A program made the translations under genes and the position numbers. Positions 1 through 8,306 of a stretch of DNA of 13,952 bases are shown piece after piece. The notes under the pieces were generated by a model. The model saw only the letters and a list, made by a program, of their open reading frames with translations, did not search any database and was not told the DNA's origin. Each line of letters opens with the position of its first letter. Position 1 is the stretch's first letter. Origin of the DNA: Campylobacterales bacterium (GTDB lineage Bacteria; Campylobacterota; Campylobacteria; Campylobacterales; Arcobacteraceae); the NCBI GenBank assembly GCA_027064245.1, contig JAMOPZ010000163.1, positions 1 through 13,952 on the forward strand, read 5' to 3'.

Positions 1-462
1 TTTATATCGGCATTTTATTTTCTATTAAATGCAGAGTTTTTAGGAGTAGTTCAAATTGTTGTTTATACAGGAGCTGTTATGGCACTGTATGCATTTGGAA
101 TGATGTTTTTTGATTCTTTAAATGATATTAAAGAAACAGTAGCAAATCCTAAAGTTGTATTTGTTTTAACAGGTGCAGTTGCTTTATTGGTTGTTATGAT
201 ATTTGCAGCACCAATTGTAGGTAATCAACTTGCATATTATCCAATTCATGAAGGGTATGGAAATATTCAAGAGGTTGGAATTGTACTTTTTACTAAATAT
301 TTAGTACCTTTTGAGGTAGCTGCTGTTATGTTGCTAGTATCTATGATAGGTGGTATTATACTTGCTGGTAAAAAGATGGATATTTCTGTAACTCAAATGG
401 CAGAAGAGGAGATCGATGATAATCATCGAACTGATTCTGAAATTGCAAAGGATATAAAATGA
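1..462 (+). CDS. nuoJ: NADH-quinone oxidoreductase subunit J (5' end outside window)
   Basis: Membrane subunit of respiratory complex I, beside NuoK and NuoA at the junction of the peripheral and membrane arms. The frame is open from base 1, so the true start lies upstream. The first in-frame ATG (79) is not the start, because the preceding codons already encode conserved NuoJ sequence (LLNAEFLGVVQIVVYTGAVM). About 153 residues are visible; NuoJ is usually around 165-200. The visible part holds hydrophobic helices, with a loop rich in Tyr, Pro and Gly, and ends in a charged, acidic cytoplasmic tail (EEEIDDNHRTDSE). The stop TGA overlaps the nuoK ATG (ATGA, 459-462), so translation is probably coupled. 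The family call is secure from the sequence and from the nuoKLMN genes downstream. Confidence 0.95.
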   Translation, partial: FISAFYFLLNAEFLGVVQIVVYTGAVMALYAFGMMFFDSLNDIKETVANPKVVFVLTGAVALLVVMIFAAPIVGNQLAYYPIHEGYGNIQEVGIVLFTKYLVPFEVAAVMLLVSMIGGIILAGKKMDISVTQMAEEEIDDNHRTDSEIAKDIK

Positions 463-764
463 GTGTAACATTAAATGATTATTTAGTATTAAGCACAATT
501 ATATTTATAATTGGATTATATGGAGCAATGAAGAGAAAAAATTTACTTATGCTTTTTTTCTCTACAGAGATCATGTTAAATGCAGTAAATATTGGACTTG
601 CTGCAATATCAAAATTTCATGGTGATCTAACAGGGCAAATGTTTGCATTTTTTATAATAGCAATTGCTGCTAGTGAAGTAGCAGTTGGTCTTGGATTATT
701 AATTTTATGGTATAAAAGACACCATACTATTGATTTAGATTCACTACAAAGTATGAAGGGGTAA
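459..764 (+). CDS. nuoK: NADH-quinone oxidoreductase subunit K
   Basis: Small three-helix subunit of complex I (MrpC-like) that takes part in proton translocation in the membrane arm. Length is 101 residues, the usual size. Glu37 in helix 2 (FFSTEIMLNAVN) and Glu73 in helix 3 (AASEVAVGLGL) correspond to the two conserved membrane glutamates known to matter in the E. coli subunit. The start ATG overlaps the nuoJ stop and has an AAAGGA Shine-Dalgarno at 447-452. The tail is short and basic to polar. The next gene, nuoL, begins 2 bases after the stop, which fits a single transcript. Confidence 0.97.
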   Translation: MSVTLNDYLVLSTIIFIIGLYGAMKRKNLLMLFFSTEIMLNAVNIGLAAISKFHGDLTGQMFAFFIIAIAASEVAVGLGLLILWYKRHHTIDLDSLQSMKG

Positions 765-766
765 AG

Positions 767-2698
767 ATGGAAAGTTATTTATATATTGCTTTATTTGCAC
801 CAGTAATAGGTTCACTATTTGCTGCGCTATTTAGTAATACTCCAAAAAAATTGTTTGTTGGTATTATTACATCAGCACTTATATTAGTATCATTAGTAGC
901 ATCATTGAATCTATTAGTAGATATATATAGTTCACACGAGGCAATTCATGTGAAACTACTTGATTGGATATCTATTGGAAATGTACGAATTCCATTTGGA
1001 TTTGTAGTAGATCAAGTAAGTGTTGTTATGATGGTAGTTGTTACTATGGTATCAGCTATGGTTCATATCCATTCTATTGGTTATATGGATCATGATAAAA
1101 GTTTTAATAGATTTTTTGCATGGCTTAGTGCTTTTGTATTCTCTATGATGATTCTTATTATGAGTGATAATTTTGCTGGACTATTTATAGGTTGGGAAGG
1201 TGTTGGTCTTTGTTCTTGGGGACTAATTGGATTTTGGTATCATAAAAGTGATGTTGAAAAAACAGATGATATGTATAAATCACCATTTTCTACATTATCA
1301 CCATTTTCATCAATAAGTCCAAGTTATGCAGCAAATGAAGCATTTATTATGAACAGAGTTGCAGATCTTGGTATGCTTATTGGATTGATGTTAATTTTCT
1401 GGAATATAGGTTCTTTACAATATGATACTGTATTTGCAAAAATAGGTACTTTAGATCATGGTTTAGTTGTAGCAATTGCAGCATTCTTATTTATAGGTGC
1501 TATGGGTAAATCTGCTCAATTTCCATTTAACACTTGGTTAGCAAATGCGATGGAGGGTCCAACTCCAGTTTCAGCTTTAATTCATGCTGCAACAATGGTA
1601 ACAGCTGGGGTTTATCTTATAATTAGAGCAAATGAGATCTTTACAGTAGTTCCTGAAGTAGGGTACTTTATAGCAGGTCTTGGAGCATTTGTAGCATTTG
1701 GAGCTGCAACTATGGCACTTGTTGCTACTAATATGAAAAAAATTATTGCATACTCTACACTATCTCAACTAGGCTATATGTTTGTAGCTGCTGGTCTTGG
1801 AGCTTATTGGGTAGCATTATTTCATCTAGGAACTCATGCATTCTTTAAATCAGTTCTTTTCTTAGGGGCTGGAAATGTTATGCATGCAACAAATGATGAG
1901 ATTAATATTAAAAATATGGGTGGACTTAAAAAATATATGCCTTGGACTGCTACTATTATGACTATAGCATCTTTGGCACTTTCAGGTATTTTTCCACTTG
2001 CAGGATTTTATTCTAAAGATATGATTTTAGAAGCTGCATTTGGGCATGGAGCTTATGTTTTATGGGCAATATTATGGATAACAGCTGGTTTAACTGCTTT
2101 TTATTCATTTAGACTTGTTATGTATGTATTTTATGGTGAAGAAAACTTCAAAAAATTTGGTTATCATCCGCACGAAGCTCAATGGTATGTAATAGCTGCT
2201 ATGGTTCCACTTGGTATATTAGCAATAGTTGCTGGTTGGACAGAGCATAGTTTTGTACATATGGTTACACATATTTTACCAACAATGGAAGAGGATATTA
2301 GTGGTTTTGCGATGTTTATGCTTATAGTTGTAACTAGTGGTATAGCAATAGGTGGTATAGCATTTGCAGTTCTTAAGTTTAATAAAAATGGAACATATTT
2401 TAGTGGTAAATTTAAAGATCATATTTGTTATAAAGTTTTAGCAAATCAATATTATTTACCAAAAATTATTGATGAAGTTATCTTAAAACCATATTTAGCA
2501 TTATCTAAATTTAGTTGGAAAGAGATGGATATGAAAGTTGTAGATGCAACAGTAGATGGTATAGCAAATACTATATACAATAAAGGTGAAGATAGTAGAG
2601 CTATCCAATCTGGAAATCTATCAAAAGCATTACAATGGATGGGTATAGGTTTAGTAGTATTACTAATTTTAGTTGTTACATTTGGTAGCTTAAAATAA
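767..2698 (+). CDS. nuoL: NADH-quinone oxidoreductase subunit L
   Basis: Distal antiporter-like proton-pumping subunit of complex I, in the cytoplasmic membrane. Length is 643 residues, near the usual 610-650. Visible landmarks are Glu144 (WEGVGLCSWGLIGFWY), Lys248 in MGKSAQFPFNTWLANAMEG, the PTPVSALIHAATMVTAGVYL block (265-284), NMKKIIAYSTLSQLGYM (322-338), Lys361 in HAFFKSVLFLGAG and Lys417 in GFYSKDM. The C-terminal third holds the region expected to form the long lateral helix and ends in a final membrane segment (about 622-640). Compared with the NuoL sequences I recall, residues about 159-188 form an extended Ser/Pro-rich loop between GFWYHK and the NEAFIMNRVADLG helix. The Shine-Dalgarno AAGGGG is at 756-761. 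nuoM follows after 12 bases. Confidence 0.97.
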   Translation: MESYLYIALFAPVIGSLFAALFSNTPKKLFVGIITSALILVSLVASLNLLVDIYSSHEAIHVKLLDWISIGNVRIPFGFVVDQVSVVMMVVVTMVSAMVHIHSIGYMDHDKSFNRFFAWLSAFVFSMMILIMSDNFAGLFIGWEGVGLCSWGLIGFWYHKSDVEKTDDMYKSPFSTLSPFSSISPSYAANEAFIMNRVADLGMLIGLMLIFWNIGSLQYDTVFAKIGTLDHGLVVAIAAFLFIGAMGKSAQFPFNTWLANAMEGPTPVSALIHAATMVTAGVYLIIRANEIFTVVPEVGYFIAGLGAFVAFGAATMALVATNMKKIIAYSTLSQLGYMFVAAGLGAYWVALFHLGTHAFFKSVLFLGAGNVMHATNDEINIKNMGGLKKYMPWTATIMTIASLALSGIFPLAGFYSKDMILEAAFGHGAYVLWAILWITAGLTAFYSFRLVMYVFYGEENFKKFGYHPHEAQWYVIAAMVPLGILAIVAGWTEHSFVHMVTHILPTMEEDISGFAMFMLIVVTSGIAIGGIAFAVLKFNKNGTYFSGKFKDHICYKVLANQYYLPKIIDEVILKPYLALSKFSWKEMDMKVVDATVDGIANTIYNKGEDSRAIQSGNLSKALQWMGIGLVVLLILVVTFGSLK

Positions 2699-2710
2699 GA
2701 AAGGAAAAGT

Positions 2711-4237
2711 ATGGAACATCTTTTATCAATTTTAATATTTTTTCCAGCGTTTGCAGCTGCTATTGCTTTTGTAGTAGATAAAGAGGCAATACGAATATAT
2801 GGGATTACAGTTACAGCAATAGAGTTTTTACTTTCTTGCTTTTTATGGGCTAGTTTTGATTCAAATGTAGCTGGTATGCAGTTTAGTGAGTATATACCTT
2901 TGATATCTCAATATGGTATAGCTTATAGTTTAGGAATAGATGGAATATCATTATTTTTAATTATAATGACAACATTTATGACTATGATATCTTTAATAGG
3001 ACTTAGTGAAAAAAGAGATCTAAAAAATCTTATTATTACAGTTTTATTTTTAGAGATGACAATGGTTGGAGTGTTTTTAGCACTTGATGCTATAGTGTTT
3101 TATGTTTTTTGGGAATTATCACTTGTACCTATGCTTTATATTATTGGTGCTTGGGGTGGAAAGCTTCGAATTTATGCTTCTATTAAATTCTTTTTATATA
3201 CATTTACAGGATCATTAGTTATGCTTGTGGGTATGTTGTATTTAGCATATATTTACAACCAAGCAACAGGAGTATGGAGCTTTAATATCTTAGATTGGAA
3301 TGCTTTAATGTTACCTTATGATATGCAGATGATGCTTTTTGTAGCATTTTTCTTAGGATTTGCTATAAAAGTACCAATGGTACCATTTCATACATGGTTG
3401 CCTTATGCACATGGTCAAGCACCAACAATTGGTTCTGTAATTCTAGCAGCAGTATTATTAAAAATGGGAACTTATGGATTTATTAGATTTTCTCTTCCAT
3501 TATTTCCAGATGCATCTGTTGCTATGATGATACCTATGGCTATCTTAGCAATCATAGCTATAATTTATACAGCTATGGTAGCATATGCTCAAGAGGATAT
3601 GAAGCAGGTTATTGCTTATTCATCAGTATCACATATGGGTGTTATAATTCTTGGAATTTTTGCTATAAATGTAGAGGGTATTGGAGGATCAATCTTTCTT
3701 ATGATATCTCATGGTATAGTTTCAGGGGCTTTATTTATGTTAGTTGGAGTTATTTATGATAGACGACATACTAAGATGATGAGTGAGTTTGGTGGATTAG
3801 CAAGTGTTATGCCAAAATATGCAACTATATTTGGTATTATGCTTATGGCATCTGTTGGACTTCCACTTACTATTGGTTTTGTTGGTGAGTTTTTAAGTTT
3901 ACTTGGATTCTTTGCAGTATCTCCGATATTAACAGGAGTTGCAGGAACTACTATTATCTTAGGTGCAGTTTATATGCTAGTTCTTTATAAAAAATCATTT
4001 TTTGGACCAATTACAAATCCAATTAATGAAAAATTAAAAGATCTAAATGGTAGAGAATTAACTGCACTTATTCCACTTGTTATGTTAGTTGTGTATTTAG
4101 GACTTTTTCCAAATACTATATTAAAACCAGTTGATACATCTGTAAAACAACTTGTACAAGTTATGTATTTAAAATCAACTTTACCACAAACTAAAGCAAA
4201 AATTGCTTCAGTTAATACAATAGGGGAGATAAAATAA
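2711..4237 (+). CDS. nuoM: NADH-quinone oxidoreductase subunit M
   Basis: Middle antiporter-like proton-pumping subunit of complex I. Length is 508 residues, typical for the family (about 490-530). Conserved elements are LGIDGISLF near 74-82, Glu135 in FYVFWELSLVPMLYIIG, Lys220 in FAIKVPMVPFHTWLPYAHG, the PTIGSVILAAVLLKMGTYG block with Lys251, QEDMKQVIAYSSVSHMG (294-310), and Glu393 in IGFVGEFLSLLG. These match the key membrane Glu/Lys residues of the family. The Shine-Dalgarno AAGGA is at 2701-2705. The stop TAA shares one base with the nuoN ATG (TAATG at 4235-4239), so translation of the pair is likely coupled. Confidence 0.97.
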   Translation: MEHLLSILIFFPAFAAAIAFVVDKEAIRIYGITVTAIEFLLSCFLWASFDSNVAGMQFSEYIPLISQYGIAYSLGIDGISLFLIIMTTFMTMISLIGLSEKRDLKNLIITVLFLEMTMVGVFLALDAIVFYVFWELSLVPMLYIIGAWGGKLRIYASIKFFLYTFTGSLVMLVGMLYLAYIYNQATGVWSFNILDWNALMLPYDMQMMLFVAFFLGFAIKVPMVPFHTWLPYAHGQAPTIGSVILAAVLLKMGTYGFIRFSLPLFPDASVAMMIPMAILAIIAIIYTAMVAYAQEDMKQVIAYSSVSHMGVIILGIFAINVEGIGGSIFLMISHGIVSGALFMLVGVIYDRRHTKMMSEFGGLASVMPKYATIFGIMLMASVGLPLTIGFVGEFLSLLGFFAVSPILTGVAGTTIILGAVYMLVLYKKSFFGPITNPINEKLKDLNGRELTALIPLVMLVVYLGLFPNTILKPVDTSVKQLVQVMYLKSTLPQTKAKIASVNTIGEIK

Positions 4238-5724
4238 TGATATCACCAATTAATATAGATATGGCAAGTTTAAACTTGCCAACTCTTGCTCCAATGTTAA
4301 GTGCTATTTTTGGAGCATTAGTAATCTTATGTATAGATTTAGCAAAAAAAGATCTACATAAATCTTTTTATGTTATGTTGACAATCTTATTTTTAATGAT
4401 AGATTTAGGTGCAACACTAGGGTATAATGGAGTATCTACTAGAGGTTTTTTTGATCTTATGTTACTAGATGGTATATCTATACTATCTCAAGTTATTATT
4501 GTAGTTGCATCTGCATTGTTTATATTACTTGCTCTTTCTCAACAAAGATTTCATGAATATAGATATGCTGAGTATTTCTCTCTATTTTTATTTATGATAG
4601 CAGGTTTTCAATTTATGGTTGCAACTGATAGTTTAATACTTATTTTTGTAGGACTTGAAACTGCTTCTATGGCTTTATATGTACTTATTGCTATGCATAA
4701 TAGAGATAGATCAACAGAAGCAGCTATAAAATATTTTACTATGGGAGCAATGGCAGCTGGAATGTTTGCTTTTGCATCTATGATATTATATGCAATTACA
4801 GGAAGTGTAGAGCTTGGACAAATTAGTCAAGTATTGGTTTCAACAAATTTTGACAACTACCCTATGTTACTTGTAGCAGTAGTATTTATGTTGGCATCTA
4901 TGGGATTTAAATTATCTTTAGTACCATTTCATACTTGGGCACCTGATGTTTATATGGGAAGTAGTGCTGCAATGGCTGGGTATATCTCAATTGTACCAAA
5001 AATAGCTATGTTTGTAGTTGCACTTAGATTTTTTGCTATATTTACAAGTGTTGATAATCAGTTTGTTCATATGATATTATATATTGTAGTTGTTATTACT
5101 ATGACTTTACCAAATATTATAGCATTAGTACAAACAGATATAAAAAGAATGCTTGCATACTCTTCAGTTTCACATGCTGGTTTTGCTATGGGTGCAATAC
5201 TTGTAGGGACTACTCAAGCTACTGAAAGTCTATTTATATATTGGATATTATTTTTATTTACTAACCTTGGATCATTTTCAATGTTATGGATAAATAGAAC
5301 AAAAAATAAACATGGATTTCAGTCAGATCATCCTTTTGAAAAATTTTCAGGGTTGGTAAAAATATCTCCTATGACAGCTACTATTTTTGCACTATTTTTA
5401 TTAAGTCTTGCAGGTGTTCCACCATTTAGCTTGTTTTGGGGTAAAATGTTTTTACTTAGTGCAACTGTAAATGCAGGTTATGTAGTACTTGCTCTTATTA
5501 TGGCACTAAACTCTGCAATAGCAGCTTACTATTACTTAAAGCTTATTGTTTATATGTTCTTAAAAGAACCTACATATGATGATAGAATAGAATATATGGG
5601 TAATGCAAACAATGCGCTACGAACAGTAGTTGGTTTAGCAGCTCTTGCTACAATTACATCTGTTTTATATATAGATCCTCTTCTTGAGATGATATCAACT
5701 TATGTAAAAATGAGTGGTTTTTAA
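4237..5724 (+). CDS. nuoN: NADH-quinone oxidoreductase subunit N
   Basis: Third antiporter-like pumping subunit of complex I, next to NuoK. Length is 495 residues, normal for the family. Landmarks are the strongly hydrophobic N-terminus, Glu141 in FVGLETASMALYVL, Lys225 followed by LVPFHTWAPDVYMG, Lys255 in SIVPKIAMF, and the TDIKRMLAYSSVSHAGF block. The AGGGGAG Shine-Dalgarno (4222-4228) and one-base overlap with nuoM support the start. A perfect 20-base palindrome lies 25 bases into the coding region (listed separately). This is the last gene of the nuo operon, since a strong terminator begins 36 bases after the stop. nuoN as the final nuo gene is the common bacterial order. Confidence 0.97.
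   Translation: MISPINIDMASLNLPTLAPMLSAIFGALVILCIDLAKKDLHKSFYVMLTILFLMIDLGATLGYNGVSTRGFFDLMLLDGISILSQVIIVVASALFILLALSQQRFHEYRYAEYFSLFLFMIAGFQFMVATDSLILIFVGLETASMALYVLIAMHNRDRSTEAAIKYFTMGAMAAGMFAFASMILYAITGSVELGQISQVLVSTNFDNYPMLLVAVVFMLASMGFKLSLVPFHTWAPDVYMGSSAAMAGYISIVPKIAMFVVALRFFAIFTSVDNQFVHMILYIVVVITMTLPNIIALVQTDIKRMLAYSSVSHAGFAMGAILVGTTQATESLFIYWILFLFTNLGSFSMLWINRTKNKHGFQSDHPFEKFSGLVKISPMTATIFALFLLSLAGVPPFSLFWGKMFLLSATVNAGYVVLALIMALNSAIAAYYYLKLIVYMFLKEPTYDDRIEYMGNANNALRTVVGLAALATITSVLYIDPLLEMISTYVKMSGF
4262..4281. repeat. Perfect 20-base palindrome inside the start of nuoN
   Basis: TGGCAAGTTTAAACTTGCCA equals its own reverse complement over 20 bases and covers codons about 9-15 of nuoN (Met-Ala-Ser-Leu-Asn-Leu-Pro). 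There is no loop, so as RNA it would fold only with its centre open. As DNA it is a symmetrical site. Function unknown; it may be chance. Confidence 0.5.
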
Positions 5725-5748
5725 TATTATAAATATTTTAATATTAAA
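5720..5748. other. A/T-only inverted repeat at the nuoN stop
   Basis: TTTAATATTA and TAATATTAAA form a 10-bp arm pair around a 9-base spacer. They start at the nuoN stop codon and lie just upstream of the GC-containing terminator. An all-A/U stem would be weak, and it may simply assist 3'-end formation. Confidence 0.4.
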
Positions 5749-5759
5749 GAAGTAAAAAG

Positions 5760-5785
5760 AGGCTAGATTTTCTAGCCTTTTTTTT
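5760..5785. terminator. Rho-independent terminator, probably bidirectional
   Basis: An 8-bp stem, AGGCTAGA paired with TCTAGCCT, encloses a TTT loop and is followed by an 8-T run (5778-5785), which makes a standard terminator for the nuo operon. The A-rich stretch upstream (5754-5758) reads as a U-tract on the minus strand. The same hairpin could therefore also end the comEC transcript, whose stop codon lies at 5787-5789. Confidence 0.88.
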
Positions 5786-5786
5786 A

Positions 5787-7034
5787 TTAAAATTTAAAAA
5801 AATATGGCAATATTATTAATATACTTAGTATTACATTTAAAGCTATAAAACTTTTTTTATAAAATATACTAAAAAAACTAATCCCTAAATAAATTATTAA
5901 AAACCATAGAGGTGTTTGTATTTGAATTATTTCAAAATTGTAGTGTAAAAGATTATTTAATATATTATCAAAAAAATATCCATATCCCATGATATGTAAT
6001 CCTAAAGCTATAGGATAAAAAAGTATAAATAGCATACTAATGATAGGTGAGAGTAGTTGTATAGTTGTGAAATTATAAAAAAAGTAATGCACTATAGGGC
6101 TCATAGCTAAAAATATCCAAAAATTAAATAAGATAAAACTAATAATTTTATGTAAGTGTTTAAAATATTTTATATATAAAAATATATAAAACACCCCTGC
6201 AACACTTAACCATAAAGATAATGAAAATACTAAAGGTGGATCAAAAGCTAATAGTACAGATACAATTATTGCTAAAGTTTCAAAGCTGATTAAAGATATA
6301 CCACTTCGTAAAAGTATAATTCCAAATAAAAACATTACATAAGCCCTTAAAAATGAAGCAGGGGTACCTATAAGACTTAAATATCCATATAATATTATAC
6401 TAGATACAACTAGTATATCAAATCGTTTATTTCTATATGGGAGATATTTTTGATGTAATGTGGAATAAAGAAGATTTAATATAAAATATACAATACCCAA
6501 GATTAATCCTAAATGAAAACCAGATAATGCAAAAAGATGTGATACACCAAAATTGGAAAATATCTGTTTTAAACTTTTAGGACTATTTATTGATAAAAAT
6601 AAAGCTGTATATATGGAAGATATTGTTTTATTTTTATGTTGATTTACTATAAAATAGTATAGTTTAGATTTAAGATTATCTTTTTTAGGATATATATACA
6701 ATGATATATTTTTTGCATAAAAACCTTTTAGGTATTCTAAAAAAGTTGTATGAGAACTATCTAAAAGTATATCTATTTTAGAAAATTTTTCTATTTTTAT
6801 ATCTTTATTTATAGGTGTAAAAGCTGTGAAATTGCTATTTTTTAGTTTTATAATAGTAAAGTCTTTTTTTAAATAACTATTTAGTACTGTACAATTAGTT
6901 TGAAAAATCTCATTTTTTATAAACTCTTTATAGTGTAAATATTTTATAAAAATATTAATTAAAAAAATACAAAATAATAGAAAAAAGAAAATATAACGCT
7001 GATTTTTTGTAGAAAAAAGCGCTATATGGTTCAT
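5787..7034 (-). CDS. comEC: ComEC/Rec2-type DNA-uptake channel protein
   Basis: Polytopic inner-membrane protein of the ComEC/Rec2 family, which carries single-stranded DNA across the cytoplasmic membrane during natural transformation. Length is 415 residues. The N-terminus has a membrane segment (about 13-31) followed by a mostly hydrophilic stretch. The competence domain follows, with the hallmark FGVSHLFALSGFHLGLI (162-178), GTPASFLRAYVMFLF (223-237) and DPPLVFSLSLWLSVAG (265-280), then several further helices to the C-terminus. There is no C-terminal metallo-beta-lactamase domain, so the protein is much shorter than the ~750-residue Bacillus type. Short forms like this are, as I recall, usual in Campylobacterota, and the ORF is intact. 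It starts 2 bases after the sulfurylase-like gene with no clear Shine-Dalgarno, so translation is probably coupled. Whether the cell is competent cannot be judged here. Confidence 0.88.
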   Translation of the reverse strand: MNHIALFSTKNQRYIFFFLLFCIFLINIFIKYLHYKEFIKNEIFQTNCTVLNSYLKKDFTIIKLKNSNFTAFTPINKDIKIEKFSKIDILLDSSHTTFLEYLKGFYAKNISLYIYPKKDNLKSKLYYFIVNQHKNKTISSIYTALFLSINSPKSLKQIFSNFGVSHLFALSGFHLGLILGIVYFILNLLYSTLHQKYLPYRNKRFDILVVSSIILYGYLSLIGTPASFLRAYVMFLFGIILLRSGISLISFETLAIIVSVLLAFDPPLVFSLSLWLSVAGVFYIFLYIKYFKHLHKIISFILFNFWIFLAMSPIVHYFFYNFTTIQLLSPIISMLFILFYPIALGLHIMGYGYFFDNILNNLLHYNFEIIQIQTPLWFLIIYLGISFFSIFYKKSFIALNVILSILIILPYFFKF

Positions 7035-7036
7035 AA

Positions 7037-8212
7037 CTATGTTAGAGATGATGTTTGATATAAGCTCATTAAACCATCATAAAAATCTTCACTTTTAAAC
7101 TCATCTATAACACCAGATGAAGTTGAAAGATTTTGATGAATTTTTTTTAACATTTGTTTTCTTTGTGGGTATAATGAACTTAATATTATAGAAGATATCT
7201 CTTTTCGCATTAAAATTGCAGGTGGAATAATACCTAGCTCAAAAAGTCCCATTATTGAATCATTATGATATTTTACATGATGGTGTCTTCCATGTGGACA
7301 AGTATTTGTACTAACAAGTGTAGTACACTTATCACAGTAAACAAACTCACTCATAATATCTATTTCAAAATTTAATTTTTCCATACTATTTACGATAGAA
7401 AGTAACTTTTGATTTTCCCAATAAGCACCTAATCCTGCATGATTTTGTCCTATAATTAGCTTTGTAGCTCCATAATTTTTAGATACTATTGCATTTAGTT
7501 GTAATTCATTTAATCCACCAAAAATATATGTATTTTCTAATGGTAATAATAGTACTCTATCTTTTGGTAAAAAATTATCACAAAAATATTTAATAGTTTT
7601 ATATCTTATTTTATAGCTTAATTTATCATTTTTGTATGGTTTTTGTATAAAAATAATAAGAAGATCACATTTTACAAGTGCAGTTCTTATAAGTCTTTCA
7701 TGAACCCTATGAAATGGTTTTCCAGATAACATAATAGCTGATATATTTTTTGCTTTTAGTGTATTTATAGATTGTTGGATTAGATCTATATTGTTTTTAA
7801 TACTATTAAAATCTATTGTATAATCACCACAAATAGCTAAATTTCCTAATCTTTTATAAGTATCTTTTACCCCTGGATGCTCAGGGTTATTTGTACCATA
7901 AATTTTATGAATTCGTTTATCTTTATCTATTGGAAAGATCTCATTTACAACAATATTACCACATACTACACCATCACATACTAAATCTAGAATATCATCT
8001 TTTTTAGATTTTTCTAAAATCTCTAAATTTTTAGATCCTGAAGGTGCTAAAATAAAAGAAAATGGAAATACACATCCATTATAGATACCACTTTTATCTA
8101 CTTCTGATGCTTCCTTACTATTCATCAATGATACAACAGGTTTTAATAAACCATCTTTTACCATGGCAAGCGTTGCAACTGCTTCTTTGTCTATATATAG
8201 TGTATCTTTCAT
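7037..8212 (-). CDS. ATP-sulfurylase-like protein with altered active-site motifs
   Basis: Homologue of sulfate adenylyltransferase (Sat), which makes APS from ATP and sulfate. Length is 391 residues, usual for the bacterial monofunctional form without an APS-kinase domain. Family features seen: the N-terminal region with PFSFILAPSGS (50-60), EHPGV (111-115), HRVHE (168-172, the HxxH), NHAGLGAYW (257-265), a probable zinc-binding set (Cys293, Cys296, Cys305 and nearby His) in YCDKC...TCPH, and GIIPPAILMRKEI (327-339). Departures: the usual QxRNPxHRxHE reads LSGKPFHRVHE, GRDHAG reads GQNHAG, and the Ser-Gly-Thr...Arg segment after the zinc motif reads HNDSIMGLF. Those positions normally contact ATP and sulfate, so sulfurylase activity is doubtful. 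No APS reductase or APS kinase gene is near. Campylobacter jejuni carries a gene annotated as a lone sulfate adenylyltransferase (Cj1609, from memory), which may be the same group. A sat symbol would overstate the function. Confidence 0.8.
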   Translation of the reverse strand: MKDTLYIDKEAVATLAMVKDGLLKPVVSLMNSKEASEVDKSGIYNGCVFPFSFILAPSGSKNLEILEKSKKDDILDLVCDGVVCGNIVVNEIFPIDKDKRIHKIYGTNNPEHPGVKDTYKRLGNLAICGDYTIDFNSIKNNIDLIQQSINTLKAKNISAIMLSGKPFHRVHERLIRTALVKCDLLIIFIQKPYKNDKLSYKIRYKTIKYFCDNFLPKDRVLLLPLENTYIFGGLNELQLNAIVSKNYGATKLIIGQNHAGLGAYWENQKLLSIVNSMEKLNFEIDIMSEFVYCDKCTTLVSTNTCPHGRHHHVKYHNDSIMGLFELGIIPPAILMRKEISSIILSSLYPQRKQMLKKIHQNLSTSSGVIDEFKSEDFYDGLMSLYQTSSLT

Positions 8213-8241
8213 ATCTCTCTTTTACTAATTTATTTTATAAG

Positions 8242-8250
8242 ATTTTAGCA
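8242..8250 (-). promoter_or_regulatory. Candidate promoter -10 for the sulfurylase-like/comEC unit
   Basis: On the minus strand the sequence reads TGCTAAAAT, an extended -10 element, about 30 bases upstream of the ATG at 8212. It gives a short leader of about 20-25 bases. As is common in Campylobacterota, no clear -35 box is seen, only A/T tracts upstream. Confidence 0.55.
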
Positions 8251-8262
8251 TAAACAAATTGA

Positions 8263-8276
8263 AAAAAAGCTTTTTT
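8263..8276. repeat. A6GCT6 palindrome between divergent promoters
   Basis: AAAAAAGCTTTTTT is a perfect 14-base palindrome. It lies roughly midway between the two divergent -10 boxes, at about the upstream-element distance from each. Such A/T tracts are often curved DNA that helps promoters. It could also be a weak hairpin. Confidence 0.5.
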
Positions 8277-8306
8277 GATTTCATAAAACTTAAAGCATTT
8301 TTTAGG

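Noticed and set aside
413..429. TCGATGAT-A-ATCATCGA inverted repeat near the nuoJ end
   Set aside because: Only 8 bp with a 1-base spacer in a charged tail rich in GAT/CAT codons, so probably a by-product of coding.
5787..7034. ComEC as a truncated pseudogene
   Set aside because: It lacks the lactamase domain of longer homologues, but the frame is intact, the competence domain is complete and short forms are usual in this phylum.
8062..8253. Plus-strand 63-codon frame over the start of the sulfurylase-like gene
   Set aside because: It is antisense to conserved N-terminal Sat sequence and has no Shine-Dalgarno; a shadow frame.
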